DNA of 64,000 nt, from contig OX328124.1 in NCBI GenBank assembly GCA_946811695.1, forward strand, positions 57,663,459 through 57,727,458. The letters are read 5' to 3'. Positions 46,251 through 59,526 of this stretch are shown piece by piece (the first letter of the stretch is position 1; the number at the start of each line of letters is the position of its first letter). Made by a program: the position numbers and the translations under genes. The notes under the pieces were generated by a model. The model was not told where the DNA came from and made no database searches. It saw nothing but the letters and a program-made list of their open reading frames with translations. Source of the DNA: Gonocerus acuteangulatus (lineage: Eukaryota; Arthropoda; Insecta; Hemiptera; Coreidae).

Positions 46251-46252
<2 letters not shown>
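46165..46252 (-). repeat. Repeat family D, copy 2 (partial)
   Basis: The minus strand starts 'ATATTAACGGGAGTCATTTT' at the TA array and follows family D for about 85 bp. The hairpin end is missing. Confidence 0.65.

Positions 46253-46322
<70 letters not shown>
46253..46322. repeat. (TA)n microsatellite
   Basis: About 70 bp of TA between family D and the 5S pseudogene region. Confidence 0.97.
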
Positions 46323-46325
<3 letters not shown>

Positions 46326-46349
46326 TGCAGGACGACATTTTTAAATAAT

Positions 46350-46469
46350 GCCCACCTCATGAGGTTTGCCCAGGCGGCCGCCGATCCAAGAATTGGCCAC
46401 GCCTGATCTTTCTTAATTTTGATGATCCAGGAGGAAACCAGTGTATTCAACGTTGCTATGATCGTTGGC
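46350..46469 (-). pseudogene. 5S rRNA pseudogene, diverged
   Basis: The minus strand starts GCCAACGATCATAGCAACG, contains 'GTTGAATACACTGG', 'GGCGTGGCCA' and 'CTTGGAT', and ends 'CCGCCTGGGCAAACC' plus a diverged 3' end. It spans about 120 nt, the full 5S length, but many bases differ, including the internal control region, so it should not function. No clear target duplication. Confidence 0.8.
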
Positions 46470-47385
46470 CATTGTAATTATTTAAACAAAACATGTATAA
46501 AAACGTTTACTCGTGTTTTGCTAAAAGGGCTTCAGTTCTCAAATGTTGTTTTCTTGTTCCCGCCTTTCTTCAAAGTTGTACAGCGGTCCGATCTCGAGTT
46601 TCTTCATGTGTATGAGAAACGTCATAACCCATTCAAATTAATTAAATTAAATTATTACTATAATAACACATTATATAATAATGAATGACGTCAAATTCCT
46701 TCTCAACGCGGGATTTGTTGAGTAGGAATTTCACGTATGTTATTTTACCGAAGATCTTCCTTCTCTGCCAGCAACCTAGTACTTTGCATGATGATAAGCA
46801 TGTTACGTGTATGATTATCGAATACGTGTTAAAAGGCTATCTATGCGTTTATTCCAGTAATGAGATTAAATCATTACCTACATTTAACAAATTAATTGTA
46901 TAATACAAAATGAGCCAGAATGTGACATCAATAAAAGTAATCGTGTGATTTTAACGGCTATAAGAAATTATTAAATTTACAATCCCATTTTACAATAAAT
47001 CAGAAGGGAGACGAATTCATTATATTATAGGATTAACGCCTTTAGGTGAAAAATCTGATCTTATATCACTGGTCAACAAAAAAATATTTTTGTAATGTTT
47101 CCTTTCCTTCATGAGTCAAATCTTACTAATTTTTGGTTGAAAAAAACGAAAATGGCAATAAAAAAAATGTATTAGCTCTAGTTTCTGTGATACACCCTGG
47201 GTCAAAATATATAACGTTAACAAATTGAGGCAAATCTGTAAATTTTAAACCGTAAGTTTATCAACATTATAAATTAATTTGGATTTATTAAATAGTAGTT
47301 AAATGTTTTAAGAGTTGAAAATTAATGGCAGAATACTTGGCAGGTTGGATATTATTACCATCATGTGGATTTCATGCCTGTCTCT
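46470..47385. other. Non-coding stretch, nothing recognised
   Basis: AT-rich, no domain-bearing ORF. Sequence from about 47300 leads into the pseudogene on the minus strand. Confidence 0.5.
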
Positions 47386-47389
47386 TGTA

Positions 47390-48213
47390 GGTGAGTTCTG
47401 GAGCATCCCTACTCACACACCAACAGTAATCTGCAAGCATTCATTCATTCCAACAGCCTTGATATCTTTGTTCCATTATAGAAATATCCTGATGGAATCT
47501 CTCACCGTGTTCATCACTCACCGCACCACAACTAGGAGGGAAAAAGTCTAGATGAGAGTGGAGAAAATGAATTTTGAGAGACATGTTGCATCCAAGTTCA
47601 TGATATTTTTGTAGAAGTATCCTCACCAACTGAACATAGTTATCTTCTCATTTGTTCCCCGAAAAACCTTTAATAACTCCCTTGAACGCATTCTAAGCTT
47701 CCTTTTCTTTCCCCTCCAAAACTCTGTCAAACGCAGGATCCTTCACAAGCTGCCGAATTTGTGGCCCAACAAAAACACCTTCCTTAACTTTTGCATCACT
47801 TAAGAAAGCAAATTTTTCCCTTAAATATCTAAAGGCCTCTCCTTCTTTGTTCATGCCTTTGACAACGTTTTTCATCAAACCGAGTTTTATATGTAGTGGT
47901 GGAAGAAATATATCTTACGGGTCGACGAGAGGCAGGGCAACAGCATTTTTTTTCTAGGGCCAAGATTTCTTGCAGGCCAGTCTGTTTGAATATAATGTGA
48001 TTTCCTATCCCTACTGTCCCACATACATAAAAAGCAGCATTATTTAGTATACCCCAGTTGCATTCCTAAAAGTATTGCGATGATCTTTAGATCACCAAAG
48101 ATTTTCCACTTGTGTTCAGCATATTTGATTGAGTGGAAGAGGGCTTTCATGTTTTCATGAGTCTCTTTCATGTATATAACCTCAAATAGGTGTAAAACGT
48201 TTGGTTTTGTCAG
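47390..48213 (-). pseudogene. Pseudogene of a multicopy arthropod protein family
   Basis: Read from 48213 downwards: 'PNVLHLFEVIYMKETHENMK', 'FGDLKIIAILLGMQLGYTK', 'CCFLCMWDSRDRKSHYI', 'GMNKEGEAFRYLREKFAFLS', 'GVFVGPQIRQLVKDPAF', 'CNMSLKIHFLHSHLDFFPP', 'SDEHGERFHQDI' and 'MLADYCW..SRD'. The order and motifs match a family I recall as repeated in many arthropod genomes, with no function I can name. Stop codons (for example after 'GYTK' and near 'NE.MLADY') and a frameshift around 'LGPRKK' break it. It is possibly spread by a transposon. A fragment lies at 23560-23745. Confidence 0.8.
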
Positions 48214-48640
48214 TTAACAGGTGTAAAAACTAAATTTCTCAACAATGTGAAAGTTGAGCATGTAAAATGTGACATGTTACTGTATCTTGAAAACAAGAGC
48301 TAATTGGTAATTTTTGGGTATTGGGTATTTTTAAGCCCGAAACATAGTCATTGTTGGTCAGTGTATTTTGCCGTCCAATTCGAAAACTGTGATTTCGATA
48401 CCCGGTGCCTACTTGGGTAAAGGGTTCATTAAGATCCCATACATCATAAATAAATGATTTTAATTTAAACAAATTTATGGTAGACCTCTATGGGAGCAAG
48501 GAGTTAAATTAACATTTAGAATATAGATATTTCTAATTTTTTGAGGCACTGTTACCTCTTTGGAGGCAATCGATTCTGAGGATTAGGTAAATGAAGAATA
48601 AAATGAAAAAATATGTTAAATTAAATTATATTTTAATTTA
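48214..48640. other. Non-coding stretch
   Basis: No recognised feature. The 48239-48472 ORF lacks a motif. Confidence 0.5.
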
Positions 48641-48644
48641 TATA

Positions 48645-50167
<1,523 letters not shown>

Positions 50168-51705
50168 AAAGATATATAAGCAACTATACGGAATTCAGAT
50201 GGGAAACCCGCTCTCAATTGCTGTTAGTGGAATAGTGATGAATTGGATTCTTAATGAAATCATTTTAGAGGTTCCAATTAAGATTCAATTTTTGTATAGA
50301 TATGTAGACGATCTTATTTTATGTGTAAAGGAAGAGGAAGTGGATAAGCTTTTAGAAACCTTTAACAACAAACATAATAATATACAATTTACCAAAGAGT
50401 TGGAAGCTGATAAAAGATTAAACTTTTTAGATATGGAACTAATCAGAAATGAGGATAATTTTATTGAATACAAATGGAAACCAAAGACGTATCATTCAAC
50501 AAGAATGATTAATTTTTATTCCAATCACCCGCTTAATTTTAAAAAGAATATTTTATACAATCGGACATTATCAGCTTTGCACAGAACTTCCTCTAAGTAT
50601 TTTTGCGAAATAAAAAATAAATTGCGAAATATGTTTCAAGAAAACAACTATCCTAAATCATTGATAGAACAGCAAATAAAAAGGGCAGAGAAACGTATAT
50701 TGTACACAAAAACACCAACTGAACTTCCGAATAAGCAAGACAAATATGAATTTAAACCTGAAATTTTTAGCATATCTGACGACTTTTTTGATGACATAGA
50801 ATGCAAAAGGAAAAGAAAATATTCTGATACTATCACAGAGTCAATGCCACCTAAAAAAATTAAATTAGTTTCAGGTTTGCTTAATAAGGATACTGAAAAT
50901 AAAAACAAGCGCAAACGAGATCAAAACGATAAACCTCCCGAATCACAGAACAATTCAAAAAAGCGAAAGTTATTACAGACATGTATTCAAAAATTCTTTA
51001 TGAAAAATACGAATTTAAATAAGCAAATAGCTTTGAATGAGCATTTATTTTTACAAAAGAGAAAACAGGTTTTAACAAAAGAAAATGACAAAGATGTGAA
51101 TGAAATAAATAGATTTTTTACTTTTCAGTACCATCCTTCAATAGCCAATAGACTTAAACAAATATGTAAAGACTTAGGTAAAATAAGTTGGAAATATGGT
51201 AACAAAATAGAAAATAGTTTTAGCAATATTAAAGACAAAATTAAACCAACAAGTACAAAGAACAATATATACAAAATTCGATGTAACGATTGCAACGCAT
51301 GCTACATTGGGGAATCGGCACAGCTATTGCAAAAGAGAATCGTGCAACACGCAAAAAGCATAGACACAAACGAAAACAGGACAACATTGACAGAACACGC
51401 ACTAACTTTAAAACATAACTTTAACTTTAAGGACGTTCACATTTTAAATAAAGAGAGGAACACTTTAAAAAGAAAAATCAAAGAAAATATTTACATAATT
51501 AAAAATTCCAACACTGTCATAAATAAAAAAACAGATTTAAAGAATGTGCACCAAATTTTCCATAGTATAATAAATTAAACCTTACAAAACAAATTTCACC
51601 AATAATCGATACCATGAAAATAGCTAAAGAATCGATACAAACGGCCATATTAATTACCACAGATGACTTTTCAGTACTACGCCTGACTCAAGCTAGACAA
51701 CATAT
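50168..51705 (+). mobile_element. Penelope-like element, plus-strand copy (5' truncated)
   Basis: Holds the coding sequence 50199-51578 and a short 3' part ending 'tcaagctagacaacat' before repeat family D. The RT is cut before its catalytic middle, so it cannot be autonomous. It lacks the terminal repeat that the inverted copy keeps. Confidence 0.85.
50199..51578 (+). CDS. Penelope-like polyprotein: partial RT plus GIY-YIG endonuclease
   Basis: 459 residues without stop. Residues 1-50: RT palm end with 'MGNPLS' and 'YRYVDDLIL' (the YVDD motif). Then an RT thumb-like part, a basic linker (several KKRK clusters, possible nuclear targeting), and near residues 360-440 a GIY-YIG endonuclease domain ('IYKIRCNDCNACYIGES' then 'RI.QH' and 'EH'). 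This RT-GIY-YIG order defines endonuclease-bearing Penelope-like elements; the enzyme would nick the target and prime reverse transcription. The first RT motifs are missing. The start is the first Met in the open frame and not a real initiation site. The open frame suggests a young insertion. Confidence 0.9.
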   Translation: MGNPLSIAVSGIVMNWILNEIILEVPIKIQFLYRYVDDLILCVKEEEVDKLLETFNNKHNNIQFTKELEADKRLNFLDMELIRNEDNFIEYKWKPKTYHSTRMINFYSNHPLNFKKNILYNRTLSALHRTSSKYFCEIKNKLRNMFQENNYPKSLIEQQIKRAEKRILYTKTPTELPNKQDKYEFKPEIFSISDDFFDDIECKRKRKYSDTITESMPPKKIKLVSGLLNKDTENKNKRKRDQNDKPPESQNNSKKRKLLQTCIQKFFMKNTNLNKQIALNEHLFLQKRKQVLTKENDKDVNEINRFFTFQYHPSIANRLKQICKDLGKISWKYGNKIENSFSNIKDKIKPTSTKNNIYKIRCNDCNACYIGESAQLLQKRIVQHAKSIDTNENRTTLTEHALTLKHNFNFKDVHILNKERNTLKRKIKENIYIIKNSNTVINKKTDLKNVHQIFHSIIN

Positions 51706-51835
51706 ATATTAACGGGGGCCATTTTCGGCGTCTACTAGGAAGGATCGATAAAGTTTTTGAAAAAAATTATTCAAAAAAATTTTCATGAGTGCAACCTCAA
51801 TAGCTACTTTCCTTCGGAGGAAAGTGCTAAAAACA
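51706..51835 (+). repeat. Repeat family D, copy 3
   Basis: 'taacgggggccattttcgg', 'aggatcgataaag' and the terminal hairpin ACTTTCC-ttcgga-GGAAAGT. It follows the Penelope copy through a very short TA tract. Confidence 0.8.
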
Positions 51836-51962
51836 TGCCACTTGCATGTGTAATCCTATTACTCCTGCTAATAGTAATTATAAAAATAAACTTATTTTTC
51901 TTCTGTGCATAAACTCTAAAATAAATAATTTGCTTCTTGCATCTTTTGTTGACTAAATACAA

Positions 51963-52725
51963 TAAAAAGTCCGTCACGCAGGAGATGCATAACTAAGCAC
52001 TTTCCTCAGAATTGGGTAGTGTCGAGTGCATTCCTGAATAATTTGCTTAAAATAACCTATATAGATAATTAAAATAAAAACATTAATAATTCTGCACTTT
52101 TGCATTCTTTATGAGCAGCTGTTTCAATTATTAATTTTCTAATTAATTTCCCTCCAGAGTTTTGTGTATGCGGGGTACTACACTACGTAATAAATAAACA
52201 GAGCTTCACATTTTCATCTATTGATCTTGATGAATAATAAAATACTTACTTTTGGCGGGAGAATTTAAGCATAGTACAAAGTAACCCCTCCCCCTTCCGA
52301 TAGACCGATTTAGTTCGTTTTCACTACACTTCTTTCTTATTAGATAGCCGGGACGTTATGTTACGAAGAGTTTCGTAACAATACAACAGAAATTACGACC
52401 AGTATGAACAAATTAGTAATTTGGGTCCGGAGTACCCCCCCCCCCCCCGTAATGAACCAATTTAGTTTATTTTTACAAAAAACATTTCTCTACGGTTGAC
52501 CACAACGAATATCGAGTTTCGTTGAAATATAATAAAAATTACGACTGGTATTGGCATTTAACTACTTTGGCTCCGGAGGAGTAAACTCCCCCTTCAGATG
52601 GACCGATTTTGTTGTTAACGAACTCGTTCAATCGTTTGATGGGGGAATACTATATGCCAAGTTTCGTGGCGAAAAACAAAAACTCTGGCCTGTATCGTGT
52701 TAACGGACACATATATAACTATATA
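51963..52725 (+). repeat. Family F, single-arm copy
   Basis: Starts 'aaaagtccgtcacgcaggag', contains the 120-bp subunits with C-runs (about 52436-52448) and ends 'gtgttaacggacacatata'. More diverged than 48645-49490. Confidence 0.7.
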
Positions 52726-52729
52726 TCGT

Positions 52730-53144
52730 CGTTACAAATGCAAAGTATCGAATGTGAAAATCACCACTTTTCAGAGTAGAAAAGCATTTATTCATAACTT
52801 TTTTTTGGACAGTCAAATATTCGGCAGATTTGACCTTTTGATGGTGGAATACTTTCCCTTTAATAGAGTGATCTAAGGGTGGGTTTACACTAGGATAGTT
52901 ATTGCAGGATATTTATGTCAGAGAGAAATTGCGACTAACGAAAACCATGTAAAATCTGACATACATTTTACATGGTTTACACTAGTCAGAATTTCTCTCT
53001 GACATAAATATTCTGCAATAACTATCCTAGTGTTAACCCACCCTAAGATTCAAGAATTTGCCGTACATAAGTGCAGCAGAAATTAGTAAAGATTGAAAGT
53101 GAAAGATGCATTTTTTCACATTCGATACTTTGCATTTGTATCGA

Positions 53145-53146
<2 letters not shown>
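52730..53146. mobile_element. DNA transposon family T carrying a nested MITE
   Basis: Inverted ends 'cgtcgttacaaatgcaaagt' and the complement of 'cgtcgatacaaatgcaaagt', about 35 bp, with TA-rich flanks. The interior matches 14153-14349, but a 167-bp MITE splits it. It is followed directly by a TA array. Confidence 0.75.
52877..53043. mobile_element. Harbinger-like MITE
   Basis: Near-perfect long inverted ends beginning GGGTGGGTTTACACTAGGAT and GGGTGGGTTAACACTAGGAT, with target duplication TAA at 52874-52876 and 53044-53046. A TWA duplication fits PIF/Harbinger. The paralogous empty site at 14288 reads 'gatcttagattc'. Confidence 0.8.

Positions 53147-53147
<1 letters not shown>

Positions 53148-53211
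<64 letters not shown>
53148..53211. repeat. (TA)n microsatellite
   Basis: About 64 bp of TA between transposon T and family D. Confidence 0.97.
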
Positions 53212-53214
<3 letters not shown>

Positions 53215-53340
53215 TTTAACTGGGGTCATTTTCGGTGTCTACTAGGTAGGATCGATAAAGATTCGAGGAAATTTTTCAAAAATTCCGTCATGAGTGCAAC
53301 CTCAATAGCTACTTTCCTTCGGAGGAAAGTGCTAAAAACA
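53212..53340 (+). repeat. Repeat family D, copy 4
   Basis: 'aattttaactggggtcattt', 'aggatcgataaag' and the ACTTTCC/GGAAAGT hairpin, starting at the TA array. Confidence 0.8.
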
Positions 53341-53344
53341 TATG

Positions 53345-54478
53345 TAAATTAAAAATTGATACTCTGCTTGCTTCAGATAAAAATGATTATAATAAATATG
53401 AGCATGTTTCATGCATCCACCATTTCAGTGCTTATTATAAAATATACATTTTTTAGGCAATTACTTGCGCAAGTAAGGATTATAAATAGTGTAGCCTGGC
53501 CTCAGGGAATCCCCAGTTAACACACATTTTACACTATGCGTACTCCAGTACTCTACCAGTATTACCTCCTTTGCTTTTCTTTTCGCGCAATTTTATATTT
53601 CCCACTTCAGAAATATACATAGAGGTAAGTAGTACGTAGTAGGTCCTTGACGGTGTTGGTGGATGACAACCAACCCAAAAAAAAAAAAAAAAAAAAAAAA
53701 TCACAACTTTGTTTAGCCGAATTTTTGTTTTTGTTTTCCTCTGTTTATTAAATCACGTGTAAATAGTTCACTTTACAATGGAATATAAAATACATAAATT
53801 TTTCATCTAACTTAATATCGGCACGGATATTGTTGAAATTAAACATTGAAATCCCGATTAGAGTTGGAAAAATCAGACTGACAAATCTTCAAAACGTAAA
53901 TTTATCTTAATTCAACAATAATATCGATTGAAATAATATGATTTTTGAAAGATTTGAAAATAGATTTTGATTTTTTCCATGTCTAATCAGGATGCAGATG
54001 CACCATAAAAAATAAATCTATTTCATGAGCATGTAAATATGTAAACTTATGTAAATATTACAATACCTTAACGGCTCTTACCAAAAGTATTGCTTCTGAA
54101 TTTGCCATCTTCTTTCAAAACCACATCTCAAAAATTCATGTTTTCATTGATTAGAGTTCTGAACTTTAGAGCATTTTTTTTTTTTTTTTTATATATGTAT
54201 GTAACATAAAACGTTTAAATTCTACGAACGTGAGGTATTACTTCTCTATTCTTATTTTTAAAGAGGATATCACTAATTATATCAATGATCACACTAATGA
54301 TCAATTTTAATTTTTAAATATAATAAAATAATAGAATTTATATAATACATTAAAAAAAATAGACTGCCGCATTGAAATATATCCTTTCAGGCTGCGTGAA
54401 CAGCACGGGAATTTCGTCAAAGGCGTTTGTACTAAGAGTAAAGAGAAGATTCCAGAGAAAGAACTCGAAAAAATAGAG
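53345..54478. other. Non-coding stretch
   Basis: A poly-A run at about 53678-53700 and a poly-T run near 54175-54190. No gene or element end recognised. Confidence 0.5.
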
Positions 54479-54479
54479 T

Positions 54480-55022
54480 GGCCTCTCGTCCACTGGAACC
54501 GAAAAGCTGCGAACTGCGAAGCAACGAATTCGGGCGAACGCCAATCGTCCGAAATCGTGCGAATACCTCTCGTCCATTGCTTTAGTATTCGTCCGAATTC
54601 GCAGTAGACGTGATGAAGAATGTTTCGTTTTGGAATTATCACCTTTGATTCATCGACGGCTCAGACGATATCGACAAAGACGGGAAATGTGGGTGAATCA
54701 CATTAATGCCAAAAGAAACGACTTCGGTGAATTTTCTCATTTGTGGAACGATCTTCAAATCGACGATGACCACCACTTTTCCTATTTTCGAATGAAAAAG
54801 GATACATTTCGATAAAATCTTGACAACATTTATTCTAAAATCAAAAAATTCAGTAATTTTCGAGAGAATTAACAAACGACCATTCTCACAGTTCATTTTT
54901 AACCATGAATTTTCGCACTCGTTCGCAACTAAATCCCAGCAGAATGGGATCGGTCCGCACTTCGCATAAGTTCGGACGAAAACGGACGAACGATACGGAC
55001 CCAGTGGATGCGGTCCATGATG
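54480..55022. mobile_element. PIF/Harbinger element remnant
   Basis: Left 'gcctctcgtccactgg' and right 'cccagtggatgcggtcc' form weak inverted ends, as in Harbinger elements. Inside is the start of a Harbinger transposase on the plus strand. The exact borders and a TWA duplication were not found. Confidence 0.5.
54600..54815 (+). pseudogene. Harbinger transposase N-terminal fragment
   Basis: The ORF at 54630-54815 reads 'RRLRRYRQRREMWVNHINAK' then 'FGEFSHLWNDLQIDDDHHF' and 'YFRMKKDTF'. This is the N-terminal pattern of PIF/Harbinger nucleases ('RR.WVHP.N..R...GEF..L...L..D...F..YFRM'). It stops before the DDE core. The antisense 169-codon ORF over the same bases is a shadow. Confidence 0.75.
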
Positions 55023-55853
55023 GAGCCTCGTGTTTGGATTGTTCGTGCGAATTCTGACGAATTCATTTCGCAGTTTTTCACACAGAAGTGTGGTTATTTG
55101 GTGATCATATAATGCAGACAGTTGGTTGCGAGAGCTATACGAGTGCACAGACGCAGTGTATAGGCACTGATGATGAAAAATCGTCTTAAAAGCCCTTAGA
55201 AGCTTAAAATAAAATTTATCGAACAGTGGAGGATGGCCTTTTTGTTTCTTATATTGTCCCTCGGACCAAACTAGCGAGCGAACATATTAGATACTTTGAC
55301 GAAGTAATGTATCGAAAAATTCGATACATTATTAAAGGCATTAACGGCTATTCTATTAAAGCTGTTAGAGTTCCGAAAATGTGCGACAAGCCATATCGTC
55401 CACAATCCGAAATGAGATAGTTTGACATGGTAGGGACGATATGATTGCAGAAAGTGTTTATACGAACCCTTGAGTATCTATTAAGTTTTGATCATTTTGG
55501 ATTACAATATCCTCAGGTAATTTCCTTGTCCATATATTCAAATACTATTAAGAAAATAACTTTTAAAACACACTTACCAATCTGTAAAACCAATATGGTC
55601 TTATAAAAACACAATATTTGGACAATAAAACTAAACTAAAAGCAAAATTAGAAGATAAAAATAAGTTTCTGTCTAGAATTTCCCAAACTCGAGTTGAGTT
55701 TTCTGATGACCTCCAAAAGTCTACATAGACGAATCTTCCAAAAAAGAATGGACTGTTGGAACAAGTTCTCACTGTTGTCTAGTTCTTCAACTAACTCCTC
55801 CGCTACTTTTCTTCTCATTCCCAAAATCCTGTTGTTATTTGTTATTGGTATTT

Positions 55854-55855
<2 letters not shown>
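55023..55855. other. Non-coding stretch
   Basis: Contains a short palindrome 'aatgtatcgaaaaattcgat' near 55306. A 'tagtttgacatggtagggac' tract near 55418 reappears inverted at 63900. No gene recognised. Confidence 0.5.

Positions 55856-55914
<59 letters not shown>
55856..55914. repeat. (TA)n microsatellite
   Basis: About 58 bp of TA. Confidence 0.97.
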
Positions 55915-55918
<4 letters not shown>

Positions 55919-56117
55919 GTTTGCTATATAGCATATACAAAACAGACATTTCTTGATGAAATCAGGCATGGAAATACTTTGTCAATAACAAATGTGGGAT
56001 TCCCTAGCGAAAGCCGTATCCGCCCACCGGAACAGTTTCGGAGTCATTGAATTTCCTACCGACAAAATCAATTAGCTGAAATAGAGTAAAGCAAACTGAG
56101 ATCTGTGTGTGTAAGAG

Positions 56118-56121
<4 letters not shown>

Positions 56122-56170
<49 letters not shown>
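56122..56170. repeat. (TA)n microsatellite
   Basis: About 49 bp of TA with short ACAC at the right edge. Confidence 0.95.
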
Positions 56171-56174
<4 letters not shown>

Positions 56175-57180
56175 GTACTATAAGAGAAACGATTATAGTA
56201 TTATAGTTTAATTTTACACTGCTTTTAATAGATAGTAATTCATGTAGATGAAGAGTTTATTATGGGTCGTTACTGGGTATATGGAACGGAAGAGAGTATG
56301 GTGGCGATCATTAAAACTATCGTAGACTGATAGAGTGAAGCATTCCTCCTATCCGTGCTCGGAACTGCTGTAATCAACCACAAACGGCCGGCATCGACCA
56401 CCATTAAACATTTCGCGTGTCGTCCCTTGTTTTCCTCCTTTATTTCCATTCGATCACGGTTATTTTTTAAAAATTAATTTGTCCTAATAATGACGTGTAT
56501 GTAATTTATTTATTGTATGGAATTTACTTATTTTATTTACTGGAAGAGCAATGCACTTGTAATACATTCATACAATCCTAAATACAGATACGTCATTTAT
56601 TTGGCGTCTCCTTCAACCTCGTAAATGAGGCTTGCAACCAGGCTGGAATAAGACCTAAATTAATTTCATGAAGCGCCTTAAATTTAAACATACAAACATT
56701 AGAAATAAACATTTAAGATATACAATAGTAATAATGTGTATTAACGATTACAAACGGAATTAGATAAATAAATGCAATTAAATAAATAAATACTAAAAAA
56801 TACAAAATATCTTTCTTAATTAACAATTTTTAGAAAATAATACAGGCCATACAAGTCTACTAGCCTATCATTTCACTCACTAAACCAGAGCGCACATGCG
56901 GGGTAAATATGTTAAATGGTCGACATATTTAGAAAGCTTAAGCCAAGCCCTACAATGTTTACCTCAGACATTTTTTTCTCAGACCTTTTGGCCGCAAAAT
57001 TAGTTTGAGCCGTCTTATTTGGGACACCCAGTATATGTATGAACATATACAAACATATGATGTATTTGGTGACCTTTGATATCACTCAAATTCTTTTAAG
57101 TAAAAGAAGGATGATCAACAACTACAAAACATTAACATTTCTCTTACACTTCAGGTTTTCGCCCTACCTGAGGCCCCATA
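56171..57180. other. Non-coding stretch with a solo mariner-type end
   Basis: At 57012-57035, 'ttatttgggacacccagtat' is the complement of a CTGGGTGTCCC-type terminal repeat next to TA. No partner was found upstream, so this is a truncated element. Nothing else recognised. Confidence 0.5.
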
Positions 57181-57184
57181 ATGA

Positions 57185-57562
57185 GCTCGTGTCATCCATC
57201 AAGTAGGCAACCTTACCCCACCAGGTCAGTACCGCTTCCTTACAATTCAACTTGTCTAACTAAATTCAATCTTAAATCACCAAAATGTTCCTCGTCGCAT
57301 CATTTATAAATTGAAAACATCAAACAGACATCCCTGACGCTGATAGTTAAAGGGTGTATCTAACTTCTTTTTTTTTTTTTTAGCTATTGGCCTCCTGACT
57401 ATTTTAAACTACATACTGAAAAAGTTCACAACAAATCTGTCGAAACTGTGCATGTAGTTATTTGGTGATATAAGATTGAATCTAGATAGATAAGTTGAAT
57501 GGTAAGGAAGCGGTACTGACCGGGTGAGGTAAGGTTGTCTGCTTGATGGATGACATGAGCTG
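57185..57562. mobile_element. MITE-like inverted repeat
   Basis: Left arm 57185-57300 ('gtcatccatcaagtaggcaa', 'aggtcagtaccgcttcctta') is repeated inverted at 57460-57562 with several mismatches. The centre is about 160 bp of AT-rich sequence. No target duplication recognised. Confidence 0.65.
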
Positions 57563-57569
57563 ATCCAAG

Positions 57570-58487
57570 ATGACAGGATTAACAGAGGGGGAACCCACCC
57601 CCATTCACCCTCTCACTATAGGCCTAATAATGGAAAAGCCCGTTAACGATCTCGTCAACTTTCCACCAAAATGGAAATAGGTGCTGCGTAGGCCATTGTT
57701 ACCCCTCACAATGCCTTCATAATAAATTCACTCCACCCCATATTAGGCACAATTTTTAGGGCGATATTAAATTTTGAGGAGGGTCGACGACCCTGTTCTC
57801 TTACCTAAATTCTATTCAATTCGGATTTTTCGATGGGCTGAACAGTTCTGAAATTTGCGGCCCCAGTAAAAATGTATGCTAGTTCGTAGATAATTTAAGA
57901 TGTTAGATAATATTTTCTTATTCATTGCTAGTATTTTAAGTTAACATTTTTATCATTTTTATTTATTTTTTTACTTTCCCTCCTCCTTTTATCCTAAGGA
58001 CCTTATACCATATGGATACTGATTTCTTTAGAATGGTTGAACTCAAGCATTTTGTTGTACAAACTGCATCCCTTACTCAATTTTAGCACTTTCTGAAGGA
58101 ATGTAGTTGTTGAGTTTGCACACATGTGAAGAGAAGTTTTAAAAAAACTTTCGTTTAAACGACCCTACCTATTATAGATGTCAAAATCACCCTCGTTTAA
58201 ATATACACATTTCTTTATTAGGACATATAATGCACTCACATTATTGGGGACAGTGATAACCACAAAGTTTTTACACTAAAAACAAATAATTACACAGATT
58301 ACATTATTAAATACAGATATGTCTTGTGCGTCTCCTTCACCCTCCTTATTGAGACTTGCAACCGTCACATCTATTGGTTTACAGCATTCTCATAATAAAC
58401 GATTAGGTGAGTTCTCAATCGAAAGAAAAATCGGTCCATCTAAAGGGAGAGCGGCGGGTTACGCCGGACAGAAGGTTCTAATATCCC
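57570..58487. other. Non-coding stretch
   Basis: No recognised feature. Confidence 0.5.
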
Positions 58488-58958
58488 CTTAAGGCTGCAC
58501 CTACATTGGACACGTATTTCTCCTGATCCGATTTTGTTTGACCGACAGCGGCCGACGCGAGTGCCCACATTGGTCCCGACCGCATCGATCTGATTTAGTC
58601 ACAGCTCGTAATGACCTCGTAGTGATGTAAAATGAGTGATTAATCTAAGAAATACCACCTAATAAGCATAGAAACCTTCGATTAGGTTGAATGTTAGGAG
58701 GTATGAAGGAGGGGTTGAGAGGCTAATCAATCTTCTGGAAGTAATCAGTCCCGAAAAAATAAATCTTAGTGTAACAGTTAATTTTTAACTGTTACACTAC
58801 AATAAGAGAAGCATTAGTATTCATATTTGAGGTTATAAGGATTGGAAGGTTATAAACATTCAATGGTTATAAACATCTTTCCACATACTATAATAAACAA
58901 GGGGAACAAAAACCAAAAATATGAATTGACAAAGTTGCTCTAAATTGTATTAGCTTTC

Positions 58959-59027
<69 letters not shown>

Positions 59028-59110
59028 TGAAATTGGTTAAGATGTAGAGGCTGTAGACCTTTTTGAAACACAATATGTCATTTGGCGCCATTTTGCGTCT
59101 TCGCATAGTG
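58488..59110 (+). repeat. Repeat family E, copy 2 (internal poly-A)
   Basis: Matches 41385-41990 over its whole length. The internal poly-A is about 62 nt here (58962-59023) against about 40 nt in copy 1. Homology continues beyond the A-run ('gatgtagaggctg', 'gaaacacaatatg'). Confidence 0.7.
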
Positions 59111-59526
59111 GTCCAGGTGGCATGGTTAGCGTGAAAAAATTAAATCTCTGATAACTGTCTATCGGAAACGAATAAACATCACTCTAGTGAAGGATAAAGA
59201 TATAAAGCAACATTCGTCGTGGTTATTATTATTATTCATGATGTTAGCTGGCATGTATTGATAAGAATTTGTAAGGTTTATAAGAAGTAATATTCATTTA
59301 TAAGGAATATTAATGCTAATATTACATAATTGTCATTTTTATTATCCATATTATCATTATTAGACAGAAAATAAACAATATTTTTAGTGTCAAATTATAT
59401 TTTTACTATTCATTAATACTACCGTACTTGTTTTTTTTACTTAAATAATATAGTTTATTAAATCATTTTGTACGATTAAATTTACAAAAGAAATGAGTAA
59501 GAGAGAAGCTGAAACAGGAGGAAACT

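Noticed and set aside
54639..55148. 169-codon minus-strand ORF
   Set aside because: It is antisense to the Harbinger transposase fragment and has no motif of its own.
55306..55330. Small palindrome around 'aatgtatcgaaaaattcgat'
   Set aside because: Single short palindromes are expected by chance in AT-rich DNA. No element end adjoins it.
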